Positions 10,015 through 18,649 are shown, counted from the stretch's first letter. The stretch is 64,000 nucleotides of DNA from JAKFDI01 sp036676235 (GCA_036676235.1 JAKFDI010000005.1:1-64000); one strand, 5' to 3'. The notes: generated from the letters alone by a model not told the origin. Made by a program: numbers and translations.

Positions 10015-10491
10015 ATGACCTCACTGCAACGCCTCTTTACCGCCGTCGTGATCGCCACCGCCTCGGTGGCGGCGCACGCCCACTCCTACAAGATCGGCGC
10101 CATCGACATCGGCCATCCGTATGCGCGCGCCACGGCGCCGGGGCAGCCCACCGGCGGCGGCTTCCTGAAGCTCACGAACGAGGGCGACACCGCCGACCGG
10201 CTGGTCTCGGCGAGCGCCGCGGTGTCGTCGCGCGTGGAGCTTCACTCGATGAAGATGGAAGGCGACGTGATGCGCATGCGCCAGGTCGATGCGGTCGACG
10301 TGCCCGCGGGCGAGACGGTCGAGCTGAAGCCGGGCGGCCTGCACATCATGTTCGTCGACCTGAAGGCGCCGCTGAAGGCGGGCGACAGCTTCCCGATGAC
10401 GCTGAAGTTCGAGAAGGCCGGCGAGGTGACGGTCGACGTGAAGGTGCAGCAGGTTGCCGCCGAGCCGGCGGCGCATCAGCACAAGCATTGA
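10015..10491 (+). CDS. PCu(A)C-type periplasmic copper chaperone
   Basis: A 158-residue exported protein. The signal peptide spans about 1-22 (cleavage near VAAHA). The copper site matches the family consensus exactly: H77, M88, H110 and M112, i.e. H-x10-M-x21-H-x-M. The C-terminus AAHQHKH adds more potential metal ligands. PCu(A)C proteins carry Cu(I) in the periplasm, for example to the CuA centre of cytochrome oxidase. The start at 10015 has AAGGA eight bases upstream; the ATG at 10006 overlaps that site. It lies 33 bases after the TonB receptor, so the two are probably co-transcribed. Confidence 0.92.
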   Translation: MTSLQRLFTAVVIATASVAAHAHSYKIGAIDIGHPYARATAPGQPTGGGFLKLTNEGDTADRLVSASAAVSSRVELHSMKMEGDVMRMRQVDAVDVPAGETVELKPGGLHIMFVDLKAPLKAGDSFPMTLKFEKAGEVTVDVKVQQVAAEPAAHQHKH

Positions 10492-10512
10492 GCGCGCCCG
10501 GCGCCCGGCGCT

Positions 10513-11085
10513 TCAGCGCGCCAGCGACTTGAGCGCGTGCTTGATGCCGTCGCTCACGCCCACGTCGGGCGGCAGCGTCTTGAGCGCGGCCGCGGCCTCG
10601 CGGTCGCTGTAGCCCAGCGCCACCAGCGCCTGCAGGATGTCGGCTTGCGCATCGTTCGCGGCAGCAGCCGGGCGCGCGATGGCATCACCCAGCTTGCCCT
10701 TCAGTTCCAGCAGCAGCCGCTCGGCCGTCTTCTTGCCGATGCCGGGCACCTTCACGAGGCGCCCGCTCTCCTGCAGGCTGATCGCCTGCGCGAGTTCGGT
10801 GACGCTCAGGCCCGACAGGATGGACAGCGCCATGCGCGGACCCACGCCCGAGATCTTCACGAGCTGGCGAAAGGTGGCGCGTTCGTCGTGCGTGAGAAAG
10901 CCGAACAGCACCTGGGCGTCCTCGCGCACCACGAAGTGCGTGAGCAACGTGACGCGCTCGCCGAGCCCCGGCAGGTTGTAGAAGGTGCTCATCGGCACGT
11001 CGACCTCGTAGCCGACGCCGTTGCAGTCGATGAGCAGTTGCGGCGGTGATTTGTCCGCCAGCGTGCCGGTGAGTCGTCCGATCAT
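10513..11085 (-). CDS. ruvA: Holliday junction DNA-binding protein RuvA
   Basis: A 190-residue protein beginning MIGRLTGTLADK, with the RuvA OB-fold domain (about 1-63), tandem helix-hairpin-helix motifs (LVKISGVGPRMAL near 75, LVKVPGIGKKTAERLL near 110), a linker, and the C-terminal RuvB-binding domain (about 143-190). It recognises Holliday junctions and loads RuvB. ruvB lies downstream in the same direction but is separated by the oppositely oriented copper cassette. ruvC is not adjacent. Confidence 0.97.
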   Translation of the reverse strand: MIGRLTGTLADKSPPQLLIDCNGVGYEVDVPMSTFYNLPGLGERVTLLTHFVVREDAQVLFGFLTHDERATFRQLVKISGVGPRMALSILSGLSVTELAQAISLQESGRLVKVPGIGKKTAERLLLELKGKLGDAIARPAAAANDAQADILQALVALGYSDREAAAALKTLPPDVGVSDGIKHALKSLAR

Positions 11086-11117
11086 GGACGGCGATGTTAC
11101 GGCCGGTCCGAGCGGCG

Positions 11118-11195
11118 CTCAGCCGAGCGCCGGGCCGCCCCAAGCCGGCTGAGCACCCCCGCGGGGGGTGGCGGCGGTACTCCGCCGCCGGGGGC
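11118..11195. repeat. Three-hairpin repeat, family B, copy 1
   Basis: The outer stem CTCAGCC (11118-11124) pairs with GGCTGAG (11147-11153) around the conserved core GAGCGCCGGGCCG. Next comes CCCCCGCGGGGG, then a stem GGCGGCGG-TACT-CCGCCGCC (11170-11189). It ends just before the stop codon of the minus-strand response regulator gene. Copies 2 and 3 (26364 and 62995) keep the order and the TAC loop but have different, still complementary, arms. Confidence 0.8.
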
Positions 11196-11201
11196 ACACG
11201 T

Positions 11202-11852
11202 CTACCTGCGGAACAGGCCCAGGCGCTGCGCTTCGAGTGCCGCTTCGGCGCGCGAACTCACGTTGAGCTTGCGGTAGATCTGCTTCACGTAGTCGGCAAT
11301 CGTGTGGCGCGACAGGTTCAGTTGCACGCCGATCTCCGGCAGCGTGAAGCCCTTGGCCACGCGCAGCAGCACCTCGTTCTCGCGTTCGGTGAGCGAGACA
11401 TGCGGCAGGTTCTGCGGCCGGGACCACGAGTTCTGCGCCGCGAAGTGGGCCAGCACGCGCCGCGCGATCGAGGGAGACAGCGGCGGCTCGCCCTGGCTCA
11501 TGCGCTTGAGCTGTTCAGTGATCTGGTCGCGCGGCTGTTCTTTCAGCAGATAGCCGAAGGCGCCGGCCTGCAGCGCGGGAAAGAGGTGGTCGTCGTCGTC
11601 GTGGATGGTCACCACCACCGACTGCGCCTCGGGCTGCGATTCGCGCAGCGCGGCGATGACGTCGACGCCCGAGCCATCGGGCAAGCCGAGGTCGACCAGC
11701 GCCAGATCGAAGCGAACGGCGGTGATCATCTCCCGCGCATCGTGCACACGCGCGGCTTCCGAGATCAGCGATTGCGGAAAGACCTGGAGCACCAGCGCCT
11801 TCATCCAGGCGCGGATCTCAGGCAGGTCTTCGAGAAGCAGGATGTTGGTCAT
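11202..11852 (-). CDS. NarL/FixJ-family response regulator
   Basis: A 216-residue two-domain regulator. The receiver domain (about 3-115) has the phosphoacceptor D54 (VDLGLPDG) and acidic residues E8 and D9. The LuxR-type helix-turn-helix (about 153-205) contains LTERENEVLLRVAKG and SRHTIADYVKQIYRKL. It is probably phosphorylated by the histidine kinase encoded 76 bases upstream on the same strand. I take the ATG at 11852 (MTNILLLED); an alternative ATG 11 codons upstream adds a basic stretch unlike the family. Target genes are unknown. Confidence 0.92.
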   Translation of the reverse strand: MTNILLLEDLPEIRAWMKALVLQVFPQSLISEAARVHDAREMITAVRFDLALVDLGLPDGSGVDVIAALRESQPEAQSVVVTIHDDDDHLFPALQAGAFGYLLKEQPRDQITEQLKRMSQGEPPLSPSIARRVLAHFAAQNSWSRPQNLPHVSLTERENEVLLRVAKGFTLPEIGVQLNLSRHTIADYVKQIYRKLNVSSRAEAALEAQRLGLFRR

Positions 11853-11928
11853 GGCACGGCGTCGGTAAAGCAGGTGACGAGCCATCGTAACGTTCGGAAA
11901 CGACGTGTGCGCACGCTGCGCCGGCCGT

Positions 11929-13770
11929 TCACAGCGGCAGCGTGAGCCTTATCACGGTGCCGTAGCCCGGGGCCGACTCGACGAGGCACTGGCCCTGCAA
12001 CTGCTTGGCGCGGTGCTTCATGCTGGCCATGCCGTGGCCGCGGTCGAGGCGGCCGTCGAGTTCGAGCGGAATGCCGCCGCCGTTGTCCTGGATGGCCACG
12101 CCGAACTCGCGCGCGCTGACCTGCACGCTCACGATGCAATGCGAGGCGCCGCTGTGCTTGATGACGTTGCTCACCGCCTCGCGCATCACGCGCGTGGCCT
12201 GCACGAAGGTGCGCGCCGGCAGCAACTGCTCGATCTCTTCCGCAGGGCCGCGCCATTCGGCCTCGACGTTGGCCTGCCCGAGACGCGAGACGGTCTCGGC
12301 GCGCCAGTCTGCCAGCGCATCGGCCAGCCGCACCGGCCGCCCGCTCAGGCCGCGCACCGACAGCCGCATCTCCTCGAGCGCCTCGCGCGCGAGCGTCGAG
12401 ATGCGCTCGCTCTCGCTGGTGTGCACGATGGTCAGCAGCTTGGCGCCGAGGTCGTCGTGCAGGTCGGCGGCGATGCGCTTGCGCTCGTTCTGCGTCACCT
12501 GCTCGACGCGCATCTCCGCCATCTCCGCGAACGTGCGCTCGATCTCCGCCGTGGCCTGCTTGACGCGGGTCTCCAGGCTGCGGCGGCCGGCTTCGGCGGC
12601 TTCGAGCGCATGGGCGAAGAGCTGCAGCAGGCGCGCGCCGACGGCAAGAAACATCAGCGGCACGGCGACGTTGAGCATGTCCAGCCGGGCCGGCACGATC
12701 ATCTGGTGCTGCATCGCCATCTCGATCAGCACCAGCACGAGGGTGCCGCCGAGGATGAAGAACATCGGCCAGAAGTCCTGCCGCCGGCCGCGCCAGGTGA
12801 ACACGAGATACAGCGCCACGGCGGCGATGACCTCGATCGCCAGCAGCACGAACCAGGCGCTGGCCGTGGGGAACACGCGCGACGGGCCGGCGATCAGCAG
12901 CCCGAGTGGCATCAGCACGCACTGGGCGAGCAGCGCCGTCTCGATCATGCGCGAGCGCAGGCCCGCGTAGCTGAGCAGGAACTGCACCGCGAAGGCGACC
13001 GTGACCGGGAAGGCGGTGCACACGAGGAACTCGACGGTGGCCACGTCGAGGGCGATGTCGGGCCACCACACGCGCACCGACAGCAGGGACCAGCACACCA
13101 GCAACGCGCCGAAGTAGCCGAGGTAGACCTCGCTGCGGTTGGTGCGGTACAGGCCCAGCATGAACAGGCCGAACACCATCAGCGTGAGGGCGGCGATCTG
13201 CACCGTGCCCACGTTCCAGAAATGTTGCGCGGCGTGAACCGGCGTCAGCTCGGACAGCGGACCGATCTGCAGCGCCGACAGCCCGCCCGCGCGTTGCCGC
13301 GCCGCCACATGCCACAGCGACGCGCCCACCACGCGCAGGTCGAGCACGTTGCCCTGCTCCTCGAGCAGCGCCGGCGGCAGCGTGATCAGTTGCGGGCGGT
13401 GGCAGTTGCGCGTGAGCGGCTTCAGCATGCGCCCGCCGCTGAAGATGCGTTCGCCGTTGAGCAGCACCTCGACGTTGGTGCACACGCGCTCGATGTACAG
13501 CGCCATCAGCTCGGCGCCGGTTTCGCCGGTGGGCAGGTCGAAGCGCGCCCGGTACCACACGCTGCCGTCGTAGCGCGGGCGGCTCTGCGCCCAGTCGTCG
13601 GGCAGCGTGATGGGCGTGGCTGCGCCGTCGGCCGGAAAGCGCAGTGCCTCGCTCTCGACGGCGAGCGCCTGCGTCAGCGTGAAGCTCGAAGGCGCATCCT
13701 GCGCTGCCGCGGGCGTGATCGCGAAGCTTGCCAGCAAGGCCCAACAGACGATCAGCGCGCGACAAAACAT
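11929..13770 (-). CDS. Sensor histidine kinase with periplasmic 7TMR-DISM-type input module
   Basis: 613 residues. A signal peptide (1-24) precedes a periplasmic beta-sandwich (about 25-185) of the 7TMR-DISM extracellular type, six or seven transmembrane segments (about 186-390), a coiled coil (about 390-430), then a HisKA_3 kinase core with H438 in ERKRIAADLHDDLG. The ATPase domain shows REAVSNVIKHS, DNGGGIP and GHGMASMKHRA. HisKA_3 kinases pair with NarL-type regulators, matching the next gene. The DISM module usually senses carbohydrates or small ligands; the ligand here is unknown. Confidence 0.9.
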   Translation of the reverse strand: MFCRALIVCWALLASFAITPAAAQDAPSSFTLTQALAVESEALRFPADGAATPITLPDDWAQSRPRYDGSVWYRARFDLPTGETGAELMALYIERVCTNVEVLLNGERIFSGGRMLKPLTRNCHRPQLITLPPALLEEQGNVLDLRVVGASLWHVAARQRAGGLSALQIGPLSELTPVHAAQHFWNVGTVQIAALTLMVFGLFMLGLYRTNRSEVYLGYFGALLVCWSLLSVRVWWPDIALDVATVEFLVCTAFPVTVAFAVQFLLSYAGLRSRMIETALLAQCVLMPLGLLIAGPSRVFPTASAWFVLLAIEVIAAVALYLVFTWRGRRQDFWPMFFILGGTLVLVLIEMAMQHQMIVPARLDMLNVAVPLMFLAVGARLLQLFAHALEAAEAGRRSLETRVKQATAEIERTFAEMAEMRVEQVTQNERKRIAADLHDDLGAKLLTIVHTSESERISTLAREALEEMRLSVRGLSGRPVRLADALADWRAETVSRLGQANVEAEWRGPAEEIEQLLPARTFVQATRVMREAVSNVIKHSGASHCIVSVQVSAREFGVAIQDNGGGIPLELDGRLDRGHGMASMKHRAKQLQGQCLVESAPGYGTVIRLTLPL

Positions 13771-13894
13771 GGGCGGCGATTGTGCAGTAAGCAAATGCGT
13801 CGAGGACGCACGCAAGCTGCACGCAAGCGCCCGGCATGCGGGTCAGTTCACGCTTGGCGCGACAATCGCGGCACCCTCTGCCGCCGGTCGCTCC

Positions 13895-14851
13895 GTGATC
13901 CTTCGCCACGCCTTCATTCCGCTCGACAACGCCCGCCTCGCGCACCTGTGCGGCAGCCTGGACAGCCACCTGCGGGACATCGAATCGGCGCTGGACGTGC
14001 GGATCACGCGGCGCAACGAATCCTTTCGCGTCGAAGGCGCCAAGGGCCATGCCGAGCGCGCGGTGATGCTCTTGCAGTCGCTCTACGACCGCGCGCGCCA
14101 CCCGATCGCACCCGAGGCCTTCCAGCTCGCGCTGGCGGAAGCAGCGGCCGGCTCATCACCAGCGCTTGCCGACGAAGCGAGCGGGGAAGCCGAGATCGTG
14201 CTGCGCACGCGGCGCAGCGAGCTGGCGGGACGCACCTCCAACCAGCAGCTTTACCTGCGCAACATCCTCGCGCACGACATCACCTTCGGCATCGGCCCGG
14301 CCGGCACCGGCAAGACCTTTCTCGCGGTGGCCTGCGCCGTCGATGCGCTCGAGCGCAGCACGGTGCAGCGCATCATCCTCACACGCCCCGCGGTAGAGGC
14401 CGGCGAGCGCCTGGGCTTCCTGCCGGGCGATCTGTCGCAGAAGGTCGACCCCTACCTGCGCCCGCTGTACGACGCGCTCTACGACCTGATGGGGCTCGAG
14501 AAGGTGAGCCGTGCGTTCGAGAAGGGCACCATCGAAGTGGCACCCCTCGCCTTCATGCGCGGGCGCACGCTCAACCACGCCTTCGTCATCCTCGACGAGG
14601 CGCAGAACACCACGCCCGAGCAGATGAAGATGTTCCTGACGCGCATCGGCTTCGGCAGCAAGTGCGTGGTCACCGGCGACGTGAGCCAGATCGATCTGCC
14701 GCGCGGCAGCGAGAGCGGCCTGATCCAGGCAGAGCGCGTGCTGCGGCGCGTGCGCGGCATCGCCCACACGCGCTTCACGGCGGGCGACGTGGTGCGCCAT
14801 CCGCTCGTCGCGCGCATCGTCGAGGCTTACGAGAGCTTCGACGAGGAATGA
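13895..14851 (+). CDS. phoH: PhoH-like ATPase (YbeZ type)
   Basis: A 318-residue P-loop protein with a short N-terminal RNA-binding-like region (about 1-90), Walker A GPAGTGKT (134-141) and Walker B FVILDEAQN (230-238), followed by FGSKCVVTGDVSQIDLP. It is related to superfamily 1 helicase cores and is thought to act in ribosome maturation and RNA metabolism with YbeY. The GTG at 13895 gives the usual family start (ILRHAFIPLDN); the longer frame runs antisense through the divergent kinase gene. ybeY follows, with a family A repeat between them. Confidence 0.93.
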   Translation: MILRHAFIPLDNARLAHLCGSLDSHLRDIESALDVRITRRNESFRVEGAKGHAERAVMLLQSLYDRARHPIAPEAFQLALAEAAAGSSPALADEASGEAEIVLRTRRSELAGRTSNQQLYLRNILAHDITFGIGPAGTGKTFLAVACAVDALERSTVQRIILTRPAVEAGERLGFLPGDLSQKVDPYLRPLYDALYDLMGLEKVSRAFEKGTIEVAPLAFMRGRTLNHAFVILDEAQNTTPEQMKMFLTRIGFGSKCVVTGDVSQIDLPRGSESGLIQAERVLRRVRGIAHTRFTAGDVVRHPLVARIVEAYESFDEE

Positions 14852-14933
14852 ACCACCCCCTACGCGCTTCGCGCGCCCCCTCAAGGTGGCAACACCGGCG
14901 GACCGGCGGAGCCGGATCCGCGGCGTTCGCTTG
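14852..14933 (+). repeat. Operon-junction hairpin repeat, family A, copy 3
   Basis: It begins right after the phoH TGA and ends with GTTCGCTTG immediately before the ybeY ATG at 14934. Framework as in copy 1; the second hairpin has one substitution (AAGGTGG). It occupies the whole phoH-ybeY spacer, so ybeY has no separate leader. Confidence 0.88.
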
Positions 14934-15377
14934 ATGGCGCGCCCTGCACTCACGCTGTCGCTGCAGTTCGCGGACGCCAGCCATCGAGGCGAACTGCCGC
15001 GGCATTTCGTCGTGCGCTGCATCCGCGCGGCGCTGGAGCGGCCGGCGCAGATCGTCGTGCGTATCGTCGGCGCCGAAGAAGGCCTGGCGCTCAACCGCGA
15101 CTACCGCGGCCGCGACTACGCCACCAACGTGCTCACCTTCGACTACGTGCGCGAGCCCGAAATCGAGGCCGACCTCGTGCTGTGCGCACCCGTGGTGGCC
15201 GAAGAAGCGCGGGCTCAGGGAATCACACTACAGACGCACTACGCGCACCTGCTGGTGCACGGCGCGCTGCATGCGCAGGGCTACGACCACGAGAACGACG
15301 CCGACGCGCAGGTGATGGAAGCGCGCGAGAGCGAGCTGCTGCAGGGCCTCGGCTTCGACGACCCCTACCGGCGCTGA
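14934..15377 (+). CDS. ybeY: Endoribonuclease YbeY, 16S rRNA maturation factor
   Basis: A 147-residue zinc metalloprotein with the H3xH5xH motif at H109, H113 and H119 (HGALHAQGYDHEND), plus the conserved LNRDYRGRDYATNVLTF. It processes the 3' end of 16S rRNA and takes part in ribosome quality control. It follows phoH, the normal arrangement. The ATG directly abuts the end of a family A repeat, with no visible Shine-Dalgarno sequence; upstream in-frame starts would lie inside the repeat. Confidence 0.94.
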   Translation: MARPALTLSLQFADASHRGELPRHFVVRCIRAALERPAQIVVRIVGAEEGLALNRDYRGRDYATNVLTFDYVREPEIEADLVLCAPVVAEEARAQGITLQTHYAHLLVHGALHAQGYDHENDADAQVMEARESELLQGLGFDDPYRR

Positions 15378-15383
15378 ACAGCG

Positions 15384-16271
15384 TCAGGCTGCAGCCACGC
15401 GGCGTGCGGGTAGTAGCACCGAGCCGATCGCCGCGCCCATCAGCACCACCGCCGCGGCGTCCTGCCAGTGCAGCGCCTCGCCCAGCCACAACGCGCCCGA
15501 CACCGCGCCCAGCACCGGAATCATCATCACCGAGAGCGTGGACGCCGCCGGCGGCAGCGTGCGCGCGAGCACCAGCCATGCCGTTTGCGCGAAGCCGAAG
15601 ATCACTGCCGCGTTGAAAAGAATGGCGCCCCAGGCGACGGTGGAAGGCGCTGCCCAGCGGTCCCGCTCCAGCACGGCGGTGAGCGCCGTCAGCACCAGGG
15701 CGCTCAGGATCAGCATCCACCACACCAGCGTGATCGTCGGCACCTGCAGCGTGGTGCGCCGCAACTGCTGCGTGCCCAGCGCCCACACCGCGGCGGCGGC
15801 CAGCATGGCAAGCGCCGCCCACGGCCGCCCGGTCATCTGCCCGAGTTCATGCCACAGCAGCAGCGCCACGCCGACCGCGGCCGCCGCCACGCCCATCGAC
15901 TGACGCAGGCTCAGGCGTTCGCCGAACAGCGCGCGCCCCCACAGCGCCGAAAAGATCGGCATCGTGTAGCCGAGGATCGCCGCCCGCCCCGATGACAGCG
16001 CCTGGATGGCGAGGATGGCCACCACATGCCACACCGTCATGTTGGTGAGCGCGAGCCGCGCCACCTCGGCCCAGTCGCGCCGGTCGATGCGCAGTGACTG
16101 GCCCATGACGCGCGCTGCGATGTAGACGAAGGGCAGGCCGAGCCAGATCGACAGCGCACGAAACGCGAGCGGCGGGTACTCGGTCACGCCGATCTTCATC
16201 ACCGGCCAGTTGATGCCCCAGGTGAGCGTGAGCAGAACCAGCAGTACAAGGTGTTTCGGTGTGAGGGTCAT
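15384..16271 (-). CDS. DMT-superfamily transporter (EamA domains)
   Basis: A 295-residue membrane protein with ten predicted transmembrane helices arranged as two EamA repeats (about 5-140 and 155-290). It opens LVLLVLLTLTWGINWPVMKIG, the typical first-helix pattern of RhaT/YdcZ/EamA exporters. Substrates in the family include amino acids and metabolites; none can be assigned. It lies 12 bases downstream of corA on the same strand, so it is probably the last gene of hemB-corA-eamA. Confidence 0.9.
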   Translation of the reverse strand: MTLTPKHLVLLVLLTLTWGINWPVMKIGVTEYPPLAFRALSIWLGLPFVYIAARVMGQSLRIDRRDWAEVARLALTNMTVWHVVAILAIQALSSGRAAILGYTMPIFSALWGRALFGERLSLRQSMGVAAAAVGVALLLWHELGQMTGRPWAALAMLAAAAVWALGTQQLRRTTLQVPTITLVWWMLILSALVLTALTAVLERDRWAAPSTVAWGAILFNAAVIFGFAQTAWLVLARTLPPAASTLSVMMIPVLGAVSGALWLGEALHWQDAAAVVLMGAAIGSVLLPARRVAAA

Positions 16272-16283
16272 GCTCGGGGGCGA

Positions 16284-17381
16284 TCAGCGCGAATGGCCGA
16301 GATAGCGCTTGCGCCAGAAGAACACGCTCAGGCCGACGCCCAGCATCACCATGAGCACGAACACCACCCAGAAGCCGCGCACGCTGTGGATCAGCGGCAG
16401 GTCGTCGAAGTTCATGCCGAAGAAGCCGGTCAGCAGGTTCAGCGGCAGGAAGATGGCGGTGAGCACGGTGAGCGTGCGCATGATGTCGTTGGTGCGATTG
16501 CTCTGCGCGGCGAAGTGCATCTGCACCGCCGTCTCGGCCGCCGATTCGAGGCGGCGCACATGGCTGAGCACACGCTCGATGTGCTCCAGCACGTCGCGCG
16601 AGCGCACGCGCAGCAGCTCGCGCTCGCGCCGCGCGACGGCGTTGACCGCCTCGGGCCATTCGTCCAGCGCATCTATCCACTCGACGATGGCGCTGCGCTG
16701 GTCTTCGCAGGTGTCTTCCAGCATGTGCAGCGCGTTGCGCGATTCGAGCAGCACCTGCCAGTTGTCGTAGCGCCCGCGCGGCGTGAAAAGCTGCTGCTGT
16801 AGGTAGCCGAGCTGGCGCGTGAGCAGGCGCCGCAGGTCGAGGTAGCTGTCGACCATGAAGTTCACCATGCGCAGCATCAGGTCGGGCGCGTTCGGCGGAA
16901 TGCGCGCGGTGGCGCGCACGTCGCCGCCCTGCGTCTGCATCTGCAGCCGGTTGGCGAAGAAGTCGCGCACCACGCATTCGGCCGGATGCACGGTGACCAG
17001 CACGCGGTCGAAGAGCGCGAAGCCGACGGGGCTGGTGTCGATGGCGTCGAGCGCAGCGCGCGCGGTGCTCAGCGTGCCGCGGCTCTCGTCGATGAACATG
17101 GCCGCGCTGCCGCTGCCGGCCGCCAGGCGCCGGAACACCAGCAAGTCGTACCACGAGGTGTAGTCGAAGTTCGACGGCAGCTGGTTGTTCAGCAGGTCGG
17201 CCACGTGCAGGTCGACGATCTGCCCGCCGGTCCAGCGCTGCAGGGAACTCTGCAAGGTGGCGAGCTGCGCCTCGAACTCGCGCCGGCCGGTGCCCACCCA
17301 CAGGTAGCCGGTGTCGGGCAATGTGTCGGGCAGGGCTTCGAGTTCGGTGTAGCGCTCGCCGCTGATGTGGAAGACGCGCAT
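16284..17381 (-). CDS. CorA-family divalent metal transporter
   Basis: A 365-residue protein: a large cytoplasmic N-terminal domain (about 1-305) and two C-terminal helices. The pore signature GMN is at 322-324 within LTGFFGMNFDDLP. The family imports Mg2+ or Co2+, or exports Zn2+ in the ZntB branch. The intact GMN and the acidic FDDLP loop do not settle the ion. It lies between hemB and the DMT transporter on the minus strand, with short gaps (12-19 bases). Confidence 0.9.
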   Translation of the reverse strand: MRVFHISGERYTELEALPDTLPDTGYLWVGTGRREFEAQLATLQSSLQRWTGGQIVDLHVADLLNNQLPSNFDYTSWYDLLVFRRLAAGSGSAAMFIDESRGTLSTARAALDAIDTSPVGFALFDRVLVTVHPAECVVRDFFANRLQMQTQGGDVRATARIPPNAPDLMLRMVNFMVDSYLDLRRLLTRQLGYLQQQLFTPRGRYDNWQVLLESRNALHMLEDTCEDQRSAIVEWIDALDEWPEAVNAVARRERELLRVRSRDVLEHIERVLSHVRRLESAAETAVQMHFAAQSNRTNDIMRTLTVLTAIFLPLNLLTGFFGMNFDDLPLIHSVRGFWVVFVLMVMLGVGLSVFFWRKRYLGHSR

Positions 17382-17400
17382 CGCGACCCGTGCCGACGCT

Positions 17401-18414
17401 TCAGCGTGAACGCAGCTGCCGTGCGGCGTCGAGCGCGAAGTAGGTCAGCACGCCGTCGGCGCCGGCACGCTTGAAAGCGAGCAGGCTCTCCATCATCACC
17501 GCATCGTTGTCGAGCCAGCCGTTCTGTGCGGCGGCTTTCAGCATGGCGTACTCGCCGCTCACCTGGTAGACGAAGGTGGGCATGCGGAAGGCGTCCTTCA
17601 CGCGGCGCACGATGTCCAGGTACGGCATGCCGGGCTTGACCATCACCATGTCGGCGCCTTCGGCGATATCGAGCGCCACTTCGCGCAGCGCCTCGTCGCC
17701 GTTGGCCGGGTCCATCTGGTAGGCCTTCTTGTTGCTCTTGCCGAGGCTGCCGGCCGAGCCCACGGCGTCGCGGAACGGGCCGTAGAAGGCGCTCGCGTAC
17801 TTGGCGCTGTAGGCCATGATCTTCGTGTGCACCAGGCCCCGCTGCTCCAGCGTGTGGCGGATGGCGCCGATTCTTCCGTCCATCATGTCGCTGGGCGCCA
17901 CGATGTCCACGCCGGCTTCGGCCTGCACCATCGCCTGCTGCACCAGCACGGCCACGGTGTCGTCGTTGACGATGTAGCCGTGTTCGTCGAGCAGGCCATC
18001 CTGGCCGTGGCTGGTGAAGGGATCGAGCGCCACGTCGGTGAGCACGCCCAGTTCGGGAAAGCGCTTCTTCAGCTCGCGCACGGCGGTGGGGATCAGGCCC
18101 TCGGGATTGAGCGCCTCACGGCCATCTTCGGTCTTGAGCGAAGGCTCGATCACCGGGAACAGCGCCATCACCGGAATGCCCAGCGACAGACATTCCTCGG
18201 CCACCGGCAGCAGTTTGTCGACGCTGCGGCGGTGCACGCCGGGCATCGAGGCCACGGCTTGCTCCTGCTGCTGCCCCGCGAGCACGAAGACGGGCAGGAT
18301 CAGGTCGCTCGGATCGAGGCGATGCTCGCGCACCAGTGCACGGCTGAACTCGTCGCGGCGAAGGCGCCGCGGGCGGCTGGAAGGGTAGGGCGGGAGGGCG
18401 GGAATGCTGGGCAC
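17401..18414 (-). CDS. hemB: Porphobilinogen synthase (delta-aminolevulinate dehydratase)
   Basis: A 337-residue enzyme that condenses two 5-aminolevulinate molecules to porphobilinogen, an early step of haem synthesis. The two Schiff-base lysines are K205 (AYSAKYAS) and K260 (MVKPGMPY). The region at 131-140 (DPFTSHGQDG) has the proteobacterial Mg2+-type form rather than the cysteine-rich zinc form. The start is a GTG at 18414. It diverges from a small RNA candidate and hemJ, another haem-pathway gene. Confidence 0.96.
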   Translation of the reverse strand: MPSIPALPPYPSSRPRRLRRDEFSRALVREHRLDPSDLILPVFVLAGQQQEQAVASMPGVHRRSVDKLLPVAEECLSLGIPVMALFPVIEPSLKTEDGREALNPEGLIPTAVRELKKRFPELGVLTDVALDPFTSHGQDGLLDEHGYIVNDDTVAVLVQQAMVQAEAGVDIVAPSDMMDGRIGAIRHTLEQRGLVHTKIMAYSAKYASAFYGPFRDAVGSAGSLGKSNKKAYQMDPANGDEALREVALDIAEGADMVMVKPGMPYLDIVRRVKDAFRMPTFVYQVSGEYAMLKAAAQNGWLDNDAVMMESLLAFKRAGADGVLTYFALDAARQLRSR

Positions 18415-18524
18415 GGCGGGCGATTCCGGTGGGGTGGAAGACGCCTGTGCAGGAGGGTCGGCGGGCCGCAGGAAACCTCGCTTCGGCGCGTGGCCGCACG
18501 GTCTGCGGCGGCTGAACTCATCTG

Positions 18525-18531
18525 CTAAAGT
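18525..18531 (+). promoter_or_regulatory. Possible -10 element for the small RNA candidate
   Basis: CTAAAGT with an upstream TG (TCTGCTAAAGT) resembles an extended -10. It would start transcription near 18538-18541, exactly where the folded RNA begins. No convincing -35 box is visible. Confidence 0.35.
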
Positions 18532-18540
18532 CGTCGGCGA

Positions 18541-18649
18541 ATGATAGCCGCAAGGCTGTTGTTCCCTGCTTTTCCTCCCTGAGCAGGTGCCTTACCGTGA
18601 TGACAGCGCTAAGGCTTTCCAGCCCTGACCGATTGGTCGGGGCTTTTTT
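18541..18649 (+). ncRNA. Candidate structured small RNA with anti-Shine-Dalgarno loop
   Basis: Four consecutive stem-loops can be drawn. AGCC-GCAA-GGCT (18546-18557) has a GNRA tetraloop. CCTGCT...AGCAGG (18565-18587) has a loop containing TCCTCC (18573-18578), complementary to a Shine-Dalgarno core. GCCTTA...TAAGGC spans 18589-18615. A 9-bp terminator stem GCCCTGACC/GGTCGGGGC (18622-18643) is followed by six T. There is no open reading frame of note. It could be a trans-acting sRNA, or a leader that attenuates hemJ, whose ATG is 39 bases after the terminator. It does not match SRP RNA or tRNA. Confidence 0.5.
18622..18649 (+). terminator. Rho-independent terminator
   Basis: A 9-bp stem (one U-G pair) with a GATT loop, then TTTTTT. 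Plus-strand only: the complementary strand has no T-run. It ends the small RNA candidate and lies upstream of hemJ. Confidence 0.85.

Noticed and set aside
11905..14934. 1009-residue plus-strand reading frame
   Set aside because: Antisense to the histidine kinase and out of frame with phoH, both of which have complete motifs.
18541..18649. SRP RNA, tRNA or 6S RNA
   Set aside because: It lacks the SRP core GGUCAGGUCCGGAAGG, has no tRNA arms or T-loop, and is too short and wrongly folded for 6S RNA.
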